Assembly (NCBI GenBank): GCA_016933985.1
Contig: JAFGTU010000036.1
Coordinates: forward strand, 1 to 7,268
Reading direction: 5' to 3'
Origin: Sedimentisphaerales bacterium
GTDB taxonomy: Bacteria; Planctomycetota; Phycisphaerae; Sedimentisphaerales; Anaerobacaceae
Length of the DNA stretch: 7,268 nucleotides
In this document: piece by piece, positions 4,640-7,268 of the stretch
Numbering within the stretch: position 1 is the stretch's first letter
Layout: every line of letters begins with the position of its first letter
Translations under genes and position numbers: made by a program
Notes under the pieces: generated by a model
The model's input: only the letters and a program-made list of their open reading frames with translations
Database searches by the model: none
What the model was told of the DNA's origin: nothing

Positions 4640-6490
4640 ATGGCGAGAATCATCAATATCGAAGTCGAAGATTCGCCAAGGCGGAATCCGCCGTTGGTTG
4701 TGGGGAATCAATTATCAGTGACTCATCGAAAAGGTGTGGCTCTGCTGGTTGTCCTGTTTGTGGTAATGGTGATAGTCGTTACCTCGATTGGTTTTTTGTC
4801 GAAGAGTGACGTTGAGCTGGCGTGCGGGGGGAATATGGAGCTCTGGACGGAGATGGTTTACACGAGCGAATCGGGTCTTGAGGAAGCCAGAGGATTGATA
4901 ATGAGCCCTCAGGAGATTGGCTCAGAGTATTGGACGGGCGGCGCCGGCAGGCAAATAGCCGGGGGCGACGATTATTACGACGTCAGGATTGTCCGCGACG
5001 ATTCCGACCCGACGGACCGGTGCAATTATACGATAGACTGCAATTCCTATCGCCTGCAAGGGGGGGAAAAGGTCGGCCGGAACAACGTGACGGCTCAATT
5101 GCGGCTGGACCCGTGCATCGCATACTGGGTCGGAACTGGCGACAGGATGTCACGGCGAATCACTATCAACGGCGATATGTATTGCGCAGGCATTGTGGGA
5201 ACGCAGGCGACCATCAACGGCGATGTGTTCGCCAAGAGCACTATAAGCGGCGCGGGCATTGAGGGGAAGTCTAATCAATATGTCACCGAGGCGCCCGTGG
5301 ATTGGCCCGGGATTGAGATAAGCGACTACAGTCCGAGTTACTATTTGGGCGTCGGCAGTTATTCATCTGAGAATATCGGTTCTTCCGTTCATCCGATCGG
5401 GACTTTCAATCCTTCCTCGGCGAATCCGGGCGGGATTCGTTATTATACGAGCAATGCCGAATTGCCGGGCGGCGTAAATATCACCGGCATGCTTGCTATT
5501 GGCGGCGACTTGAGGGTAAGCGGGGTAAATGTGATCAGCGCGGTGAAGAACTTCCCGGCTCTCTTGGTGACCGGTGATTTGATAATAGAGCCCGGCGGCG
5601 CGCTGGAGGTCAATGGACTTGCATTAGCAGGAGGCGAGGTTGAAATCAGCTCTGACGGGGGGCTCCTTGATATTGCCGGTGCGCTCTTTACGAAGAACGG
5701 CATCTCAGAGACAGTAGTGGATTCATCCGGGAACGGGCGCGGCGGCGTGATGGCCAGTGACATTGCGTGGGCGCCCGCCGGAGGGTATTCAGGAGGCGGC
5801 GCGCTTGACTGCGACGGTCTGAATGATGAGGTTATAGACAGTCAGGCCGGCAGCTACCTGAACGGCTTATCCGCAATTACGGTTTCGGTATGGGTGAAGT
5901 CGGATGTTACGTCTGAGAACCGCGGCATATTGTATTCCTGCCAGGTAACAGACGTCGATTCTGATCTTGGGATTCGCTATGACAAGGCCGGCGTGTATGG
6001 CGGCGGCGTCAACGGAATAAAGGCGTCTTTAAGGGCGACATCAGGGTACACTCAAATCGAGAGCAGCTCCAATATGCAGACTACCAATTGGCAGCATTTG
6101 GCGCTGGTGTGGCAGAGCGGGTCAAGTCTTAAGCTTTACATTAATGGCGTTTTGAATCCTCTGAGGTACAGTAGCGGCGCGGTTTCGGGAGTGACAACCG
6201 GCGTCACCAAACTGATACTCGGCTCCGGGGCCAAGCGGAAATTCTGGGACGGCTTGTTGGATGATCTTCGGATTTACAACCGCGTGCTGGACCCGAACGA
6301 GATCTATCCCCCGGTCGATGGTTTGAGCGGTCTGCTTACACACTGGCGGCTGGATGAGGCGGGCTGCGACGTGGATATAACTGCGGCTCCGTGCAAGACG
6401 GCGCTTATGACATGGTCTGCCGACGGCTTGGCTGAGAAGTGGGAGCAGGTTGGCGGGGCGTTTTTTAGAAGTATCGGAAGAAGAGAATAG
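4640..6490 (+). CDS. PilX/GspK-like minor pilin with embedded LamG domain
   Basis: This is a 616-residue protein in the GspK/PilX position. A 32-residue leader (ending HRKG32) precedes a membrane helix at 33-54 (VALLVVLFVVMVIVVTSIG). As in GspK, no Glu5 is present. The SKSDVELACGGNMELWTEMVYTSESGLEEAR region (54-84) is the alpha-helical stalk typical of PilX/GspK. Residues about 173-355 are glycine-rich and repeat INGD/TGD-type turns (TINGD at 175-179 and 191-195, IGGDLRVSG, VTGDLIIEPGG), suggesting a right-handed beta-helix or bactofilin-like fold. Residues about 359-555 form a LamG/concanavalin-type lectin domain: DSSGNG at 361-366, a GGALDCDGLND core, LSAITVSVWVKSD, and DDLRIYNRVL at 541-550. 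HWRLDE (568-573) and a GAFFRSIGRR tail follow. AGGA (4630-4633) is 6 bases before the ATG at 4640. A surface-binding tip role is inferred. Confidence 0.85.
   Translation: MARIINIEVEDSPRRNPPLVVGNQLSVTHRKGVALLVVLFVVMVIVVTSIGFLSKSDVELACGGNMELWTEMVYTSESGLEEARGLIMSPQEIGSEYWTGGAGRQIAGGDDYYDVRIVRDDSDPTDRCNYTIDCNSYRLQGGEKVGRNNVTAQLRLDPCIAYWVGTGDRMSRRITINGDMYCAGIVGTQATINGDVFAKSTISGAGIEGKSNQYVTEAPVDWPGIEISDYSPSYYLGVGSYSSENIGSSVHPIGTFNPSSANPGGIRYYTSNAELPGGVNITGMLAIGGDLRVSGVNVISAVKNFPALLVTGDLIIEPGGALEVNGLALAGGEVEISSDGGLLDIAGALFTKNGISETVVDSSGNGRGGVMASDIAWAPAGGYSGGGALDCDGLNDEVIDSQAGSYLNGLSAITVSVWVKSDVTSENRGILYSCQVTDVDSDLGIRYDKAGVYGGGVNGIKASLRATSGYTQIESSSNMQTTNWQHLALVWQSGSSLKLYINGVLNPLRYSSGAVSGVTTGVTKLILGSGAKRKFWDGLLDDLRIYNRVLDPNEIYPPVDGLSGLLTHWRLDEAGCDVDITAAPCKTALMTWSADGLAEKWEQVGGAFFRSIGRRE
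4708..4717. repeat. Possible degenerate inverted copy of the AT-rich repeat inside the PilX/GspK-like leader
   Basis: TCAATTATCA here is the reverse complement of TGATAATTGA at 1939-1948, within copy 1 of the dispersed repeat. It encodes part of the 32-residue leader (residues about 23-26, NQLS) just before the membrane helix. Ten matching AT-rich bases can easily arise by chance, so this is offered only as a candidate remnant. Confidence 0.2.
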
Positions 6491-6841
6491 CGGGATAGGC
6501 TACTCTGCAAAGTTAGCAACGTAGTACGAGGGCGGCGTTTGATAGATGATTCAGCCAAGACTTGCTTATCGGCCTTTGCCTGCGCTTGAAAGAAAAATCC
6601 GCAATGCGGTGATGTAGTGTTTTATGTCGTTCAATCCGTCACGGCATCGAAATCGGCAACGACTGTCGGAGAGACTTTTCTGACGATTGTGCCGATTCTA
6701 TCAGTCTTGGTTACGACAAAGCTGTGCAATGATGCTGATAATTCCAGGAATGTGCGTGAAAGGCCGGCGGGAGTCCGTAGTGAAACGGCGATTTCGGGTA
6801 AAGGGCAGGGTCAGATAATGTAAAGGCCGAAACCGCAGTTC
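6491..6841. other. Gene-poor gap between the PilX/GspK-like and GspH-like genes
   Basis: No convincing gene is visible. A GTG-initiated frame at 6617-6823 could give 68 residues, but it has no ribosome site and no recognisable family. A 23-codon ATG frame begins at 6546 and is equally unsupported. At the 3' end GCCGAA (6826-6831) pairs with TTCGGC (6839-6844) around a seven-base loop. That hairpin shares bases 6842-6844 with the crossed inverted repeats that follow. No T-tract follows it, so it is not called as a terminator. The gap is large for an otherwise tightly packed pilin run. Confidence 0.5.
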
Positions 6842-6938
6842 GGCACAGTTAAACAGACTGGTTAAGACGGGCATCCAAGAGGACGAAAAGAATAACAGAA
6901 TCTGTGTGTTAATACGGCTGTGCCATGGCTTAACCAGT
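6842..6938 (+). promoter_or_regulatory. Crossed inverted repeats (possible H-type pseudoknot) in the leader of the GspH-like gene
   Basis: GGCACAG (6842-6848) is complementary to CTGTGCC (6918-6924), and ACTGGTTAAG (6857-6866) is complementary to CTTAACCAGT (6929-6938), all matches perfect. The arms come in the order A-B-A'-B', so as RNA the two helices would cross and form a pseudoknot with connectors of 8, 51 and 4 bases. The element ends 28 bases before the chosen start codon. It competes with the hairpin at 6826-6844, so two alternative leader conformations are possible. A 10-bp match within 100 bases is not rare in 7 kb, so functional status is inferred. Confidence 0.35.
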
Positions 6939-6966
6939 GTTTGTCAACAAAGTGAGAAGGTTGATG

Positions 6967-7268
6967 ATGTACGATTCGACATATCCAGGGAAAAGGCTGC
7001 ATTGTGGGCATCGGGCCTCAGCGCACCCGGCGGCGGTGAGACGGCCCGGTCGTGGTTTCACCATTATCGAGATTCTTATTGTGGTTGTGATACTGGCGAT
7101 AGCGGCGATGACGGCGATACCGATGATAAGCTCAGCCGGTTCGGTGCAGGTGAGGTCTGCTGCAAATATGATTGCGGCGGATCTCGAATATGCCAAGTCT
7201 CTGGCAATCACGAAGGGTCAGAATTTTACAGTGGCCTTCGATGCGAGCGGCGACAGCTACAGGATAGA
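6967..7268 (+). CDS. GspH/FimT-like minor pilin, N-terminal part (3' truncated by window edge)
   Basis: This prepilin-type protein has 100 codons visible before the window ends. A long basic leader of about 30 residues (ending RRPGRG30) precedes F31-T-I-I-E35, the prepilin peptidase site with Glu5. A hydrophobic helix follows (ILIVVVILAIAAMTAIPMI), then SVQVRSAANMIAADLEYAKSLAITKGQNFTVAFD. The AAxMIAADLEYAKSLAITKGQ pattern is characteristic of GspH/FimT pseudopilins, in which a helix with ...A..L...R/K..A...... leads into the first beta-strand. GAGAAGG (6954-6960) lies 6 bases before the ATG at 6967 and 3 before an in-frame ATG at 6964, so either could be the start. The leader is longer than in the other pilins here. 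The gene completes the G-I-J-K-H set but is separated from it by 476 bases. Confidence 0.85.
   Translation, partial: MYDSTYPGKRLHCGHRASAHPAAVRRPGRGFTIIEILIVVVILAIAAMTAIPMISSAGSVQVRSAANMIAADLEYAKSLAITKGQNFTVAFDASGDSYRI

Noticed and set aside
6617..6823. GTG-initiated 68-codon frame in the gap before the GspH-like gene
   Set aside because: It has no ribosome site, no membrane or domain pattern and no recognised family, and its composition resembles the surrounding non-coding bases.
6740..6850. Cyclic-di-GMP or cobalamin riboswitch in front of the GspH-like gene
   Set aside because: The conserved core strings of these classes are absent; only generic GC-rich hairpins are seen.

Overview
The window reads almost entirely on the + strand and looks like a piece of a Planctomycetota chromosome, most likely a Phycisphaerae-type lineage. 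That is an inference from gene content: a GspG-like major pilin with an IPTN/DTATGGF-type C-terminal half, a PilX/GspK-like pilin carrying a LamG domain, a PL11-type rhamnogalacturonan lyase lipoprotein, and thiL lying close to tsaE. No rRNA, tRNA, CRISPR array or insertion sequence is visible.

Layout. Positions 1-465 hold the C-terminal half of thiL (thiamine-phosphate kinase), cut by the window edge. Positions 492-1934 hold a lipoprotein that matches the beta-propeller catalytic domain of PL11 rhamnogalacturonan lyases but lacks the usual N-terminal domain. Positions 2000-2452 hold tsaE, the ATPase for the t6A37 tRNA modification. These three genes are co-directional with gaps of 26 and 65 bases and may be co-transcribed. 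About 470 bases without a convincing gene follow. This stretch holds alternative hairpins, a possible four-way-junction RNA (2632-2718), a doubtful hydrophobic micro-ORF and a perfect 8-bp dyad.

From 2925 to the end is a type IV pilin / type II pseudopilin gene set. It comprises a GspG-like major pilin with its own strong intrinsic terminator, then a tight run of three minor pilins resembling PilV/GspI, PilW/GspJ and PilX/GspK (the last with an embedded LamG domain). After a 476-base gap comes a GspH/FimT-like pilin that runs off the window. Together they form the G-I-J-K-H set that builds the shaft and tip of a pseudopilus or pilus. The ATPase, platform protein, secretin and prepilin peptidase are not in the window. 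The terminator after the major pilin is consistent with different expression of the abundant shaft subunit and the minor tip subunits.

The most interesting non-coding signals are the two structured leaders: the multi-stem element before the major pilin, and a pair of crossed inverted repeats (a pseudoknot topology) just before the GspH-like gene. Both were folded by hand and need a computed fold and covariation support.
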